The notes under the pieces were generated by a model that saw nothing but the letters and a program-made list of their open reading frames with translations, was not told where the DNA came from and searched no databases. Positions 20,798 through 32,541 of a DNA stretch of 64,000 nucleotides are shown piece by piece. Origin of the DNA: Cylindrobasidium torrendii FP15055 ss-10 (taxonomy: Eukaryota > Basidiomycota > Agaricomycetes > Agaricales > Physalacriaceae); NCBI GenBank assembly GCA_000934385.1, contig KN880438.1, positions 248,001 to 312,000 on the forward strand, given 5' to 3'. The translations under genes and the position numbers were made by a program. How positions within the stretch are numbered: position 1 is the first letter of the stretch; each line of letters opens with the position of its first letter.

Positions 20798-22103
20798 ACT
20801 GCGACATGTACATGTACATGTATGGTTAGACCGCGTTTGCGGTACACGATCTTTTGGATTCGTTGGCTGTTATACAATATGTATGTCAAGGCTACCTAGA
20901 AGGTAGAATATGCGTACTCTTACTACATACTTACCTACAGTGGAACTATACACGCGGGGATTATTGGCCTGTGGCCGAGGATTGTTTACAATGGTTGCGG
21001 TTGGTGTGCGTCTACATTTGAGGCGATAGCTAAGTGGAACCGACTACAACGATGGATTAGCGTTATAGATGCCAGAATGTTTCATTCTGCGCCGCTCGAG
21101 GAGCGCTTGCTCTCAAAGAGTAAAATGCATCGCTCCTTACGGTAAAATTACTACTGTGGGACTCGTACTACGTAGTATTGACTGTAACGTTCATTCTAAC
21201 ACTTCGTTGGCGTTATGATTTGGTTCTACAATCACATTGATGCTTTGCGTGTACCATCTCATCTCTGAACGACAAACTCGTGGACATCGTGCGGACCCCT
21301 TCGAAGTGTCTCGCATAGTTCATCTACATATTAGATATCTCGTTGCCTCGCTAGACTCATTCCGGGCGACGAGGGCTGCGATATCAACATGACTCCCTTC
21401 TAAGTACGACGAGATCATCTAGTTCGCCGATAAAGGCAAATGGCCATCATGTGATCATTCTTCAGGATTTCTCCTACCACCATGGCGCTGCAAGAGCGGA
21501 GCGCTGCTTGTGTTTGAAGTCAAGATATGTGTGCTCTCTTGTATCATGCATGCGTGGCAAGTGGCGCGCGCTGGTTTCCACCTTTCCCAGCTGCGGTTGC
21601 TGTAGAATGCTATTGTATCTTGGAAGTAGCAATGTTGTCTGCGACTCGACATGAAGGAAAGACGAGGCGGCAACGAGGAATGAATCGACGCGCCAGGTGT
21701 GTTCAACCCACTGCGTTTTATGCTCGTAGTTATTTAACCTGCATGGTCTAGCTTCCATCCTGAAGATTGCCTCGAGACTCCGTACGCACCTGGCCTAATC
21801 AGCTATGGCATATTTTGGACCGACCAACCTTCCGGTTCCCTCCTTGCTTGGTTCCCGCCCCTTCCAGACTCCTTCTTGTCCAGCCAACCACAGGGTTGCG
21901 AGTTTCAACCACCGAGTTTGTCTTCCTGAAGGCAGCTACAGTGCGGACGACATCCACAGCTTGGTTCCCGATGACAGATTTCGGTATCCGCAGGCCCAGG
22001 AGCATCCAAGTCTGTACGTCTACAGAATGCATTCACTCGGAAGGAGTGCTGATTCTGTATAAGTATGTCGCATCGGGACAAGCTAACTACATACACCTCC
22101 CAG
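20798..22103. other. Long intergenic stretch, possibly holding the 5' exon of WW paralogue B
   Basis: About 1.3 kb. From roughly 21800 the sequence may include one or two short 5' exons of the WW gene (an ATG at 21805 opens a frame, and a good donor GTACGT occurs at about 22014), but I could not settle the joins. The first kilobase shows only a short alternating run near 20804-20823 (TACATG repeats) and nothing else. Confidence 0.35.
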
Positions 22104-23982
22104 GACCGCCGCAATTTAAGTCCCACTGCGACTCCGCGTGATTGGACCAAGTATATCCACCCTGAAGGCCTTCCCTACTTCTATAACAAATCACTTGTAC
22201 ATACACTTTCTCCCTCTCGAGTATAAAATTGCTCAATTCCTTTCTACAGCGCGTTATAGTTCAGCGAGAGCTTACGGACCAGCAAGCTGGAGAAATATTC
22301 CAGATCAAGGAGATCATTGACCAGCACTTGCCGCCGAATAATGACTTTGACGTCGTCATAGACCCCCGAAAGGACGGCGACAGCCGACGTAAATTGTTCT
22401 TCACCTACATCGTCGACCACAAGCAACGCAGCATATTCTGGCTTGATGACAACTTGAAAGTGGACGTTGATACCTTCCAAATCCCAAGGCTAAATTCCGG
22501 GATGCTCGAATGTACGTGACATTGCACCGTCCATCATCCATAACTCAAATACCGTGCCCTAGCCCATTGTGAATACCTCTACTGGTCAGATTTCCTGTTT
22601 CGTGCGCTGCCAGCAGCTGTCGACGAGTTCTGCAGGAAGCATATCGGGTTTTTTCCAGATGTTAGAGAGCAACCGGCCGAGAACTGGGATGAGCTCGAGA
22701 GTTCTCTTCTCCATCTCATGATAGGTGCGACACAGTATTAATTCACGTCAGGAGGTTGACCATCGCTTCGACTTTCAAAAGATGTATCGGGCTCGTCGAC
22801 TACAACTTGCACTCTCAAGTTGAAAGATTTAGAAAACATGGATACCTTGGCTAAAAGTGCTCGCGAAAAAAAGAAACCATTCGCCCTCGGTGCGTCAGTG
22901 TCTTCTAAATCCTCACACACAGTTTGGACTCATTATCTAGTAGGCCGTTACATGAGCAGCATTTGTGAGATCCGCGGCTAATGTGATATAATTCACAAAC
23001 TCACTCGACGTAGGGGAGGACCGACTCACTAACCACTATGGTCAACCGTGGGCGCGCCTTAATTCTGGAGACTCAGTCTACGTTGCCAAAGATGGCTCCG
23101 GGTCGTCTCTTTGGTTCAACATCGTTGCCGCGTTGCTCTTCGGCATGCCCACGACCTACCTCGATACACTAAGGCGGGTATGGCCGGACAAAATTACTTC
23201 AATGCCGGTTTGGACAGAGGAAATTAAGCCCCTCGATAAGGATTGGGACACATACAACCTTCTGGCAAGTACTGCAATACAAAAATCGCCTATTTGGATT
23301 TCTGACATTTCCGTCGTAGTCAACGGTGTTTTTGAATGCCAATCTTGCCTTCCTCGCCATCGGCGCCGGGGATTCTAACAAGGACGGCGCGGGCAAGGAC
23401 GAATCGAGCGGCCGGACGGATACTCCAGACAAGAAAATGCTGCTATCATCGACATTTAGTTATCTCTCCATCTTGTGCTTGCTGGTCGCAATTGTAATTA
23501 CCACTACGCTGCAGCGACGCCATCGCAAGATGGTGCGATCCGACGTTCGAATCATTGTGCGTTCACCAGCCTAATGAGCTAAAGTGTGCTCATACTCACA
23601 GTCTATTGCAGCACGATTACATGCAGGCTCTTCACGCCTCTTTGGGTAACTTCGAGGGTGCTGCAGTCGTGTACAGCCTACCCATCGCCTTACTATTGTG
23701 GAGGTAGGTCTCGAGAGATGCACTGCTACCCAGTGTTCACTGATTCAAAGCGTGGTTTTCTTTTCAATTGCGTTCTTGATAATGTGCTTTGCGAACACTA
23801 TCTGGTGGTCCAATGGAGTGATAATCGGTGGCACAACTGTTGGGCTTCTGGTGACACTGCTGGGAATAGCAAAATTACTTCCAGAGGGTCTATTTACGAG
23901 ATCTCGTGCTCGCCGCTCCGATCAAAGTGCTACAAAAGTGGGTCCATCCACAATGCTTTGTTCCTGTATTGCTCATTCTTAA
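22104..23982 (+). CDS. WW-domain protein with C-terminal membrane helices, paralogue B (5' end unresolved)
   Basis: The first firm exon starts at 22104 and holds the WW-like motif DWTKYIHPEGLPYFYNKSL. The same blocks as in paralogue A follow in the same order: VIVQRELTDQQAGEIF, FTYIVDHKQRSIFWLDDNLK, HCEYLYWSDFLFRALP, NHYGQPWARLNSGDSVYVA, STVFLNANLAFLAIGAGDS and FSYLSILCLLVAIVITTTL. Then come SLPIALLLW and two more helices (FFSIAFLIMCFANTIWW, VIIGGTTVGLLVTLLG), ending CSCIAHS. Intron positions are shared with paralogue A. All exons remain open, so it looks functional. Upstream coding sequence, with at least the start codon, should lie between 21800 and 22100. Function unknown. Confidence 0.75.
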
Positions 23983-25248
23983 GTCACAGACCAAAGGTGA
24001 TATAGCTGCAGAGCATCTGTTGTCGGCAACTGCTATCACCAAAAAGAGTTTTGTGGGTGGCTTTTCCGCAGAATGGTCGCGGTCTGGGTCAATATCTTCG
24101 AATTCAGGTGAGGTGTGATATCCACCATGGAATGGTTTGTCTTCTGTTGTGTCTATGTATGTCTTTAGTATCATATTTACTGATATTGATGAGTAATAAT
24201 TAAATTTAACTTGTTCGATGCACAAAATTCTTTGTTGAACTTGAAGCATGGCACATTCAGCTCTCCCACTCATTGTAGTAGCTAACATTCATACCATAGC
24301 CCCGGGTCTATTTCCACGCGTCTGAATTCTTATGCCCTTCTTACTGCTATCGCTCTGTTTTCTGCGGCCTCCTAAAATCAAATGATCAGAAGTTATGTAA
24401 TCCTACAATGCGGTGATCAGTGCATTGTTATACGTCAGCGACAACATATATTGTCCCCCGGTATTGGGTTGAAACCCGTGTGGCAGGTTAATTATCAGAC
24501 GCAGAATGCTGGCGCATGCGCTCATGGGCCCATCACTCGAGCAGGAGGCCGCGGCCCGAGCGGCCCACTTGAACCGACCACCTGTCTTCCAAGTTCCAAG
24601 TTTCAGCTCCCACAGTGGAATTGGAATCGATTAAGTCTCGCGCACGTAGCAACCACGCGATGATGCTTCTGCGATTGTTGTATAATTAGGACTCCACTAG
24701 TTAATCCGTCGTTCAGAACAAGATGTATTCAATTGGTTGTGGGGGAAAGCCTCCATCCTGTATGGCTTAATTCTACGGATAATTGTAGTGCGTGCGTTGC
24801 GCAATATACGTGCTTGCACAAGTCATCTTTCAGACCGGATTTACTGTTGTTCGACGCGCTTCGCAATCTCCTTCTCATTGTGCGCTATGAGTGGCAGCGC
24901 CTTGAATTGTGCAAACAGATCGCGAAGTTGTTTATAGGTTCAATTCCTTCCGAGGTATAGACCTGACAGCCTCCGAGCCACGCTATTCCTAGTCTAATAA
25001 TCCCACGCGATGCCATGTGTCCGCTGCATACTACATGGCCTATTTTCTAGCCAGGAACTCCTCATTCATTGCGGGCTCAAGAAAGTCTTCCTGTTGATAG
25101 CGTGCTCTTCATCTCTTTCTCAAAGGAACCGATGTTATAGCGAAGTTTTGGAGGACACTGGGGCATGAAGCGGCTATAAAAGACGAGGGGTTTACTGGGA
25201 AAGAACAAAAACAACTATTTCTCATCGTTCCGTGCAACAACCAGCACA
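23983..25248. other. Intergenic, 1.27 kb, nothing recognised except the pectate lyase promoter
   Basis: Only short shadow frames on both strands. The 3' end of this stretch carries the TATA box of the pectate lyase gene. I see no transposon ends or repeats. Confidence 0.45.
25175..25182 (+). promoter_or_regulatory. TATA box of the pectate lyase gene
   Basis: TATAAAAG, 67 bp before the ATG at 25249, a standard spacing for strongly induced fungal secreted-enzyme genes. Confidence 0.65.
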
Positions 25249-26518
25249 ATGAAGTTCATCTCCAGCGTCTCCCTCCTCACCGCCATCCAGATCCTCTCGG
25301 TTCTGGTTCGTTTCTACATACGAGCACTTGGCTTCGTCGGCTGACATCTTTCCGCAGGCTGCTCCCCAGAGCAAGGTCGTCAAGCGCGCCTCGACCGACG
25401 AGGCTGCCACCGTTGGTTACGGTGCTGGGTATGCGTCTTCACACTGGTGCACGTCAAAACTTGTATTCACTGGGTGCTCTAGAACTACCGGCGGAGGCTC
25501 CGCTACTGCTGTGACCGTCTCTTCCCTTGAGGACTTGAAAGCCGCAGTCGAAGGTGACGAAGAGAAGGTTATCATCATTGATGGTACCATCACTGGTAGC
25601 GAGGTCGTCAAGGTTGGATCGAATACCTCCCTCCTCGGTGCTGCTGGCTCGCGTGAGTTTTCAAATCCATGAGCGTTGTTGCACAACAGTTGAGGGAACA
25701 TGCCTTTTCTAGTCCTCGATGGTGTCGGTGTCCGCGTTATTGATGTTTCGAACGTCATCCTGCGTAACCTGAAGATTAGCAAAGTCCTTGCTGAGGCCGG
25801 TGATGCCATTGGCATCCAGGCCGCTTCCAAGGTTTGGGTTGACCACGTCGACCTTTCCAGTGACCGCGACCACGACAAGGACTAGTAAGCATCCCACCTT
25901 CAGCTGTCGTCGATATTTGACTCGTTTGTATAGCTACGACGGTCTTCTTGATATCACTCACGGTTCGAACGCTGTCACCGTCACGTCCTCGAAGCTGTAC
26001 GACCACTGGAAGGCCTCCCTTGTCGGCCACTCCGACAACAATGGAGCTGAAGACACCGCAATCACCGTCACTTATGGGTTGAACCTCTTCCAGAACTTGA
26101 ACAGTCGCACGCCCTCTTTCCGCTTCGGCACAGGCCACATCTTCAACAATGTCTTCGACGACAACAATGACGGGATTAACACTCGCGACGAGGCACAACT
26201 CCTCGTTGAGAACAACGTCTGGTCCGAGGGTGAGTCACTCTTCTACTTCGCGACCCACTGTGCTGATCAATTTGAAGGCACCGACAAGCCTTTGTACTCC
26301 ACCGACAGTGGCTACGCTGTGGCCACTGGCAACGGTACGCTCTACTGCGTCTCTGAGACAACGCACTTGACTAATAAAACCCACCAGACTTCGGTGGAGG
26401 AGAGGACACCGCGCCCGAGGGCACCCTCACTTCCGTCAGCTACACCTATGACCTGCTCGAAACTGACAGCGTCCGGGCCGCTGTTGAGGCTGATGCTGGA
26501 CAGACCTTGACCTTCTAA
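25249..26518 (+). CDS. Secreted pectate lyase, polysaccharide lyase family 1
   Basis: Signal peptide MKFISSVSLLTAIQILSVL, then a short pro-segment with VVKR. The parallel beta-helix enzyme follows: KVIIIDGTITGSEVVKVGSN, VSNVILRNLKISKVLAEAGD, VWVDHVDLSSD (calcium-site Asp residues), DYYDGLLDITHGSNAVTV, DHWKASLVGHSD, SRTPSFRFGTGHIFNN and a disulfide-poor C-terminus. The SRxPSxRFG element carries the catalytic Arg. It cleaves polygalacturonate by calcium-dependent beta-elimination outside the cell. About six introns. One oddity: the usual TYHHN or TYADN before this element reads TYGLN. A strong TATA box precedes the gene. Confidence 0.93.
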
Positions 26519-26755
26519 GTTGGTTGGCCAAACGGGATAGGCAGAATGTGTAGTGGCCTGCAATTGTTTGTATATGTACATACCATTTTCTCGGAATATG
26601 GATGCTCGACTTCAGTAAATTGTTTGAGTGTTGAGTGGGAATCAATGGCTTTCGTCTTGATTACATTCATGAATGCATCATTAAGGGCGGGCATTGGGAG
26701 AGCATGTTGGCCGTAGTCACGTAGTTCACGGATGTCTACAAGACATTCGCTGCAT

Positions 26756-27473
26756 CTAATTAAACCCAGTGAGACCAGAAACCATGTTATGTATGCTTTG
26801 GCGGAAATACTCGTTATCTATACCGAACTCCTTCGAGTCCATTGTAGATAACGGGTTTCGGGTCACGTATTCGAGGAAAGGGCCAAGGTAGATTTGGCGA
26901 AGGACAAGACGCAGGTTGTCCGTGATGTTGGGGTCGGTGAGCATTACAAGCTTGTAGCCAGACGCTGTTTCAAATAGATGAAGCTTGTATGTGTTGGTTC
27001 GATACCCAAGGAATTGTTCGTCATCCCTGCGAGAATCAATACAGAGATTCACAGTAGAGAGCATAAACAACGCACTTTCCAGAGAGTTTCCTAACCATAT
27101 TCCGGAGGGAAAGTATCACACCGTACACCAATTTTGCCTCCTCGTCGAAAGCCAAACCCGTACTCGTGAGCGGTGGTCCTGTGGTCTGCAGTAATTGATT
27201 GGGCGTAGGTTGCTCATTGACGGCGACGACAATGCCGGTGTTCGACGTGAGGGTATTACGATTAGAGTTGGGATTCGACCCAGTCGCTGATTTGGCAGAT
27301 ACATCCTGGCTGACCGCGGGGAGGAGCCCGCCCTCTGCTGCTGGTTTTGGCCGACGCGTCCGGTGCCAGTCTTGATAATAGACACAGGTACAGTGTCTGC
27401 AGCGTGTCAAGTGCATATCATATAATGCAATTGAGATATACCTATCGAAGATGTACAGGCTGTGGATGGTCAT
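26756..27473 (-). CDS. BET5: TRAPP complex subunit 1 (Bet5/TRAPPC1)
   Basis: Spliced start MTIHSLYIFDRHCTCVYYQD followed by WHRTRRPK is the conserved longin-type N-terminus. After a Ser/Asn/Thr-rich insertion the core resumes: EEAKLVYGVILSLRNMVRKL, GYRTNTYKLHLFETASGYKL, VMLTDP, and LRLVLRQIYLGPFLEYVTRN. Bet5 is a core subunit of TRAPP complexes, which activate the Rab GTPases Ypt1 and Ypt31 at the Golgi. Two introns (about 27391-27441 and 27038-27085). Length about 205 residues, some 60 more than the minimal family member, all in the insertion. Convergent with the pectate lyase gene. Confidence 0.93.
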
Positions 27474-27614
27474 GATGGCAGCAGGAGAGTAACATCACGC
27501 GTCGCGATCAAGTTGTCCAACCCTCGTTAGTTCAAAAGCTTGCGGCATCTACATACTGAGGACACTCAAGATTTGTGCAAATTAAATGGCGTTCCCTTAT
27601 TCAGATTTCGTCAA

Positions 27615-28354
27615 CTACCGACTGGTAAAGACCCTCCCCAAACCGCTTTTGACTGCACCTCCCAACACATTCGCACCCAAGCTCCCGAGACCCAAAAGGC
27701 TGCCTCCCATGCCCATCCCAGTTGTCCAGCGTGACTTTGCATCGCGATCTGCGTACGTGAATCCAATGGCGTTGGTGATATTGAAGATAAGAGCAAGTGC
27801 GAGGATAGGAAGATATGAGAGGTTGAGCTTGAGAAGGCCAACGAAAAGCAGGAGGACCCATAGTATTGGGAAGGTGTATATCGCGACCCAGAACATGCTA
27901 AGAATGCACGTTAAGTAGAATGTAAGAGAAGGATGTTGTGCGCGTACCGCTCATCGACCTTATTTGCCACTCCATGCCTTGGGTCCCTGCTTTCAAATAC
28001 CCAGTAGCTCTCCCCGTCGTCGTCGACCTGATTCCAGAATCGCAGGCCAACAAGTAGGCGCCCAGCGACATTACGGACGTTCCAGAAGTCCATAGCAAGG
28101 AGGACTACAACGAGCGTAACGGCAAGTACAAAAGAAGGCAGCCAAGATGCAAAGATGTAGAGCAGAATGGGAGATATGCGTAGGACATAGAGCGTGATGA
28201 GTGCCATGGGATGGGCGGACGAACGCAACATAACATTGATGGACGATTCCTGGTCGGCTGAGGCCACCGCTGTAGGCCTATTGGTATTATTGCCGCGTAT
28301 ATTCCCGGACGCCTGCGTGACGGGCGCAGGGAGAACGTCTGGCTCGACGCTCAT
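27615..28354 (-). CDS. TVP23: TVP23 homologue, Golgi membrane protein
   Basis: Starts [14 protein letters not shown]. After a polar N-terminus come the family blocks [58 protein letters not shown] and, after one intron at about 27905-27950, [17 protein letters not shown] and [20 protein letters not shown]. Four membrane helices. The tail is Gly-rich ([20 protein letters not shown]). Yeast Tvp23 sits in Tlg2-positive late Golgi vesicles and helps vesicle transport. It is divergent from the ASNSD1 gene: start codons are only 55 bp apart. Confidence 0.93.
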
Positions 28355-28409
28355 GGCAGCAGACGGACAAGCGTGTTCATTTGATGTCGATCATTATGCA
28401 CATATCATA

Positions 28410-30157
28410 ATGTGCGGTATCCTTTTCACCATCGACGGGCCCGACGATTTGCGCCTCTGTCTGTGCGCTCAAAATGCCCGCCGCGGTCCTGACGCGCAGA
28501 GATCGGTTACCATTGGCGATATGGTATTCTCTGCCTTCGAGCTGAGGCTGCGGGGTGAATACAACAAGATTAGCCAACCTCACGAACGGGAAGGGGATGT
28601 ATTCTGTTGGAACGGCGAGGTATTCGAGGGACTGGAAATCAAATCGCATGAAAATGATGGCCGGAGACTTTTCGACGAGCTACGGGATGTAGATAATGCA
28701 CGAGACGTATTCGCTAGAATCGAGGGACCGTGAGTACTAATCCCGCCGTACAATGCACTTCAATGACAGCCCCAGGTATGCATTTGTACTATATCTGGTA
28801 AAACAATCCAACAAGTATTTTCTCGTCGCCTGACGTCCGCCAGAAATCCACGAACGAACTTGTCTATGGCCGCGATCCTCTTGGCCGGCGTTCACTACTT
28901 GTGCATCGACCATCAGAAATGGAACCGCACTTCGCACTGTCCTCGGTCTCAAGAAAGGATGCATGCTTTGAAGACGTGGATCCTACCTGTTTGCATGTTC
29001 TTTCATTGTCAACTCGTAGTACAAGACGGCTTGAGCGCACTTCTCCTGGCGCAAAGTTTGGTTCGGCTGCCCGCGTCAATCGCAATCTACCGTCACCTTC
29101 TCATCCTCTTCCATTTTCTCAACATGAACTTCCTGTGGAGCTGAGCAACGCCGTCGATGGCCTCATTTCTCGCCTTTCAGCTGCCGTCAAGGTCCGCGTT
29201 CAAACAATCCCTCCACCTGCTCATGCCGACCAAGCACGCCTCGGGGTCCTCTTCAGTGGTGGCATCGACTGCACCTTCATTACCTACCTTGCCCACCAAC
29301 ATCTTCCCATCTCCGAACCCATAGACCTTCTCAACGTTGCCTTCGAGAATCCTCGCAAAATAGTATTCGAAAGCAGCATCCGCGCCGGCAAGAAACTAAA
29401 TACACACAAAATAAAAAAGCTCAACGCCAAAGGAGGATCCATGGAACGGCCTCCAGCCGACTATGCTGTCCCAGACCGCAAAACGGGCTGGCAGGCCGTC
29501 GAAGAGCTGCGTCGCGTCTGTCCCGGTCGGCAATGGAATTTCGTCGAAGCCAACGTCCCGTACGAAGAAGCGATAGCAAGCAAATCCGATGTGCTCGACC
29601 TCATGTGGCCGAACCGCACCGTAATGGACCTTTCGCTCGCCCAGGCGCTCTACTTTGCGTCCCGAGGTGTCGGGCAACTGCACCCCTCTGCAACACCCTA
29701 CACATCCCCAGCGCGTGTGCTGCTCAATGGTCTGGGCTCTGATGAGTTGATGGGCGGGTACAAGCGCCATCTGTCGGCATTCCATTATGGAGGGTGGCCC
29801 GCGCTTGTTGACGAGCTCCAAACGGAGGTGGATCAGATTCCGTCGCGAAATTTGGGGAGGGATGACCGGGTGGTTGCATCGCACGGCAAGGAGACGAGGC
29901 ATCCGTATCTCTCGCTCGACGTGTTGGGATATCTTGCAGGTCTCGATGTGTGGCTGAAGGTCGATCCGAGAGTGGCCGCTAGCGACGTTTACAGTGGTGT
30001 GCATGTTCCTGGGGACAAGATGCTGCTCAGACTAGCGGCACAGAAAGTTGGGCTTGTGGAGGCGAGCACCCGTAGGAAGCGGGCGATGCAATTTGGGAGC
30101 CATTCAGCGCGGATGGAAAACGATGGTAAAGGTGATGTGGTCTTGGGTACCGAATAG
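28410..30157 (+). CDS. ASNSD1: Asparagine synthetase domain-containing protein (ASNSD1 type)
   Basis: Start MCGILFTIDGP places Cys2 as the N-terminal nucleophile of a glutaminase type 2 domain, so translation from the earlier in-frame Met is unlikely. Two introns (28733-28775 and about 28800-28845) join FARIEGPYAFVLYLKSTNEL to VYGRDPLGRRSLL. The synthetase domain has the PP-loop VLFSGGIDCTF (usual SGGxDS; here Cys replaces Ser), WPNRTVMDLSLAQALYFASRG, ARVLLNGLGSDELMGGYKRH, RDDRVVASHGKETRHPYL and VPGDKMLLRLAAQKVGL. ASNSD1 proteins resemble asparagine synthetase B but have no firmly known reaction; yeast has YML096W. About 550 residues, as in the family. Confidence 0.92.
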
Positions 30158-30929
30158 CATAGGACCATTGGAAAGAGTGCACATCCTACACTACCGGTCA
30201 GTCATGAAAATAGAGAACATGGCCATTGTAAAGCAGAAGGAGTTCTTGGCCAGGGTTCAAGACAAGCTGGGATCACACCGAAACGGATATAATGTGACGC
30301 CAGGCTCATGAGAAAAAGAAAAAAAAAAATAGCAGATTTCACGGGTCGCTCGAGGATTGCCGCCCTCTATCAAGCATATACTTATACCGTTTCCCTAGTT
30401 TGACTTGGATTCAGAGTACTTAAATGAAGTCGTCTTTGCGGCGGGGAACATCCTTCCGGACGGGCAGATATGTTCCGGAGCGTCCTTAGTATCAAGTCCA
30501 TATGTAGACAGCCTCGATAATCCTCCAAAAGCGTCAACTTGATTTTCCGGGGAGAGATAAACACGTGCTTACGAAACGGCCCAATGCATCCATGCCACGA
30601 TCACGAGCGCCTTGTCGCGCATCAAAAAGGTCGAGATTTCGATTTCCAACACCGTTCACTCTGAAAGAGAGATGCGTCCCATATTTGTACCATCTGTGCT
30701 CAGAGATTTTCCCCTCATGCGCGACCAGCTACTCCCGCTTGATCCTCTTGTACCATAGGCAGTCAGTCCAAAACACCCATTGTGGCTCGTTTTCCAGACA
30801 AATAAATTCCCAGCTCCCAGTGCTCAAGAGTGCACTACCTGTCCATAGCATTGTAGATAATCGCATACGAAATTAAGCAACTATGACATACCCAAGATAG
30901 ATAAATAAGATTATAACCAGAAACATTGC
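30158..30929. other. Intergenic, nothing recognised
   Basis: 770 bp between two 3' ends (convergent genes). An A-rich run lies at about 30310-30330. No supported coding sequence. Confidence 0.45.
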
Positions 30930-31894
30930 TTAAACAGTATTGACCACCTTCTCCTCCTTCTCATCAGCGGGGCAATTTCGCGCAGACCATTCCTTCACGT
31001 TGAGGTAGAGATAATACGATATGGGGAGGATGACACCCGCTTGCAGGGCGACGCCAAGGAATGAGATGCGCCACTCGTTGGCACACCAAGCCTCTGAGTC
31101 ACTCTCGACTGTCGGCGGGGTTGACGTCCGTGGAAACCAAAAGCCGTACGCAAAGTCGAAGTCAGCGTACACTTTGGAGATACTGATGCACGAAGATAGA
31201 ATCCCGCTCTACAACCCAGGATCAATAAGATGTGTGAAAGGGCGGCTGTGACACGGTTTAGTACTCACCGAATCGATGAAAAGAAAGACTACATTGGCAG
31301 CAAAGCCACTAGCAAGTGCACCGACAGCCAACTTAACGAGTGGAATAAAGCATCGAACTAGGAGGCGGATACGCGAGACTAGCGCCAAGATTCCAAGAGT
31401 CTACAGAACCAATGAGTGAGTATATCACGAAACTGCCGATTTCACAGAACAGTGTACATACGGCGACTAGGAAGACGAAGGAGTGTGCCCATCCAAACCC
31501 GAAGAGCCAGAATGCCTGTCGAGGGTATCCTGTCGAGTAAAGCAGGATGCCCACTTGAATGCCCTGGAGCGCGAGCATGAAGGATGTATACGCGGCGACG
31601 ATAACTCCAACGAGTAGGAGTAAAGTGCGTCGACGCGATGGCGATAGGACTTGCGCTAGTCGCCGGTCAGTCTCCAGCACATTGTCGACGGTATGGCAAG
31701 GGCCGAGGGAGAGAGCGCACACCTTCCTGAATGCTTGTCGAGTCCTCACGCATCTTGTCCCAGGAGATTAGTGTCGAAAGAAGGAAGACACCAAAGTGAT
31801 GGTGGAGGAAAGGAAGGAAGGGCCAAATGTGTGCCCTGGTGGAACATGAATTATATACTCCGCGGGCGGCTATGTCCGTTATGTGAGGGTCCAC
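30930..31894 (-). CDS. Unrecognised multi-pass membrane protein
   Basis: Exons joined from the Met at 31894 (MDPHITDIAARGVYNSC) give about five hydrophobic helices: HHHFGVFLLSTLISW (weak), TLLLLVGVIVAAYTSFML, AFWLFGFGWAHSFVFLVAV, VRCFIPLVKLAVGALASGFA running into NVVFLFID, and ISFLGVALQAGVILPISYYL. The tail is charged (CPADEKEEKVVNTV). A Ser/Thr/Pro-rich loop (RTSTPPTVESDSEAW) precedes the last helix. The join SIQE|AQVLSP across an intron at 31667-31705 keeps frame. Similar orphan membrane proteins are common in Agaricomycetes, but I do not recognise a family or function. The start is the least certain part. Confidence 0.6.
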
Positions 31895-32221
31895 AAATAC
31901 GCCAGAACCTTCACCGACAAGTTCACGCCGAGTGCAACTCAGGCGGTCGAGATCAGTCTGAAATTAGCATCCTTTCCGAGTGAGGCTCGAGGGTAGGTGG
32001 CCGAAATATGACGGAAATCTAAAATAAGCTTGAAGTCCATAGATCCGTTCAGGAATATTACCTTGGACATGATCTCACTTATGTTTGCAAGTACAGGTTC
32101 TTATAACGGGAAATGGCCGGTACAGTGTCCACAGATGTCAGTGGAATTTGGTATTGTGCTCTTTCAAGATGTGGCGCTCTGCCAGAGCAAATGGTATACA
32201 ACAACAAGTCTAACTTGATCA
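31895..32221. other. Intergenic, nothing recognised
   Basis: Spacer between the membrane protein gene and tRNA-Glu; no supported feature. Confidence 0.45.
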
Positions 32222-32293
32222 TCGGATATGGTGTAGTGGCTAACATTATCGCCTCTCACGCGATAGCCCGGGGTTCAATTCCCCGTATCCGAA
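32222..32293 (+). tRNA. tRNA-Glu (CUC)
   Basis: 72 nt, intronless. Acceptor stem TCGGATA/TATCCGA with discriminator A; D arm TGGTGTAGTGGCTAACA; anticodon stem TATCGC/GCGATA with loop CTCTCAC, anticodon CTC; T arm CCGGGGTTCAATTCCCCG carries the B box GGTTCAATTCC. A T6 run at 32298-32303 is the terminator. The TxxGATATGGTGTAGTGG start is typical of eukaryotic tRNA-Glu. Confidence 0.93.
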
Positions 32294-32541
32294 TGGATTT
32301 TTTCATCATTAGCACCTCGCTTTTTCTTACATTTCCAAAGTACTTAGGACTGAGGCGTGAGGCGGGCCCAAGATCTCAGGACTCGAGACTTGGGCAGGGG
32401 GAAATGGGCTTTAGGTCGAGTGCTGCAATTTGATTTTTGTAAGAAACGAGTCGCGACAGAACCTTAGTCATACTGCAGGAGGAAAAGGATGAATTGCATG
32501 ATTGAGACCAAGCAATGCGCTAGCATAGTATATAGGGAAGT

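Noticed and set aside
20804..20823. TACATG alternating run as a microsatellite
   Set aside because: Only about three units; too short to call a repeat locus.
25249..26518. Pectate lyase as inactive because of TYGLN
   Set aside because: The catalytic Arg element and Asp residues for calcium are intact, and this segment varies among active enzymes.
29396..30004. Minus ORF of 202 codons inside ASNSD1
   Set aside because: Antisense shadow of a clear synthetase domain.
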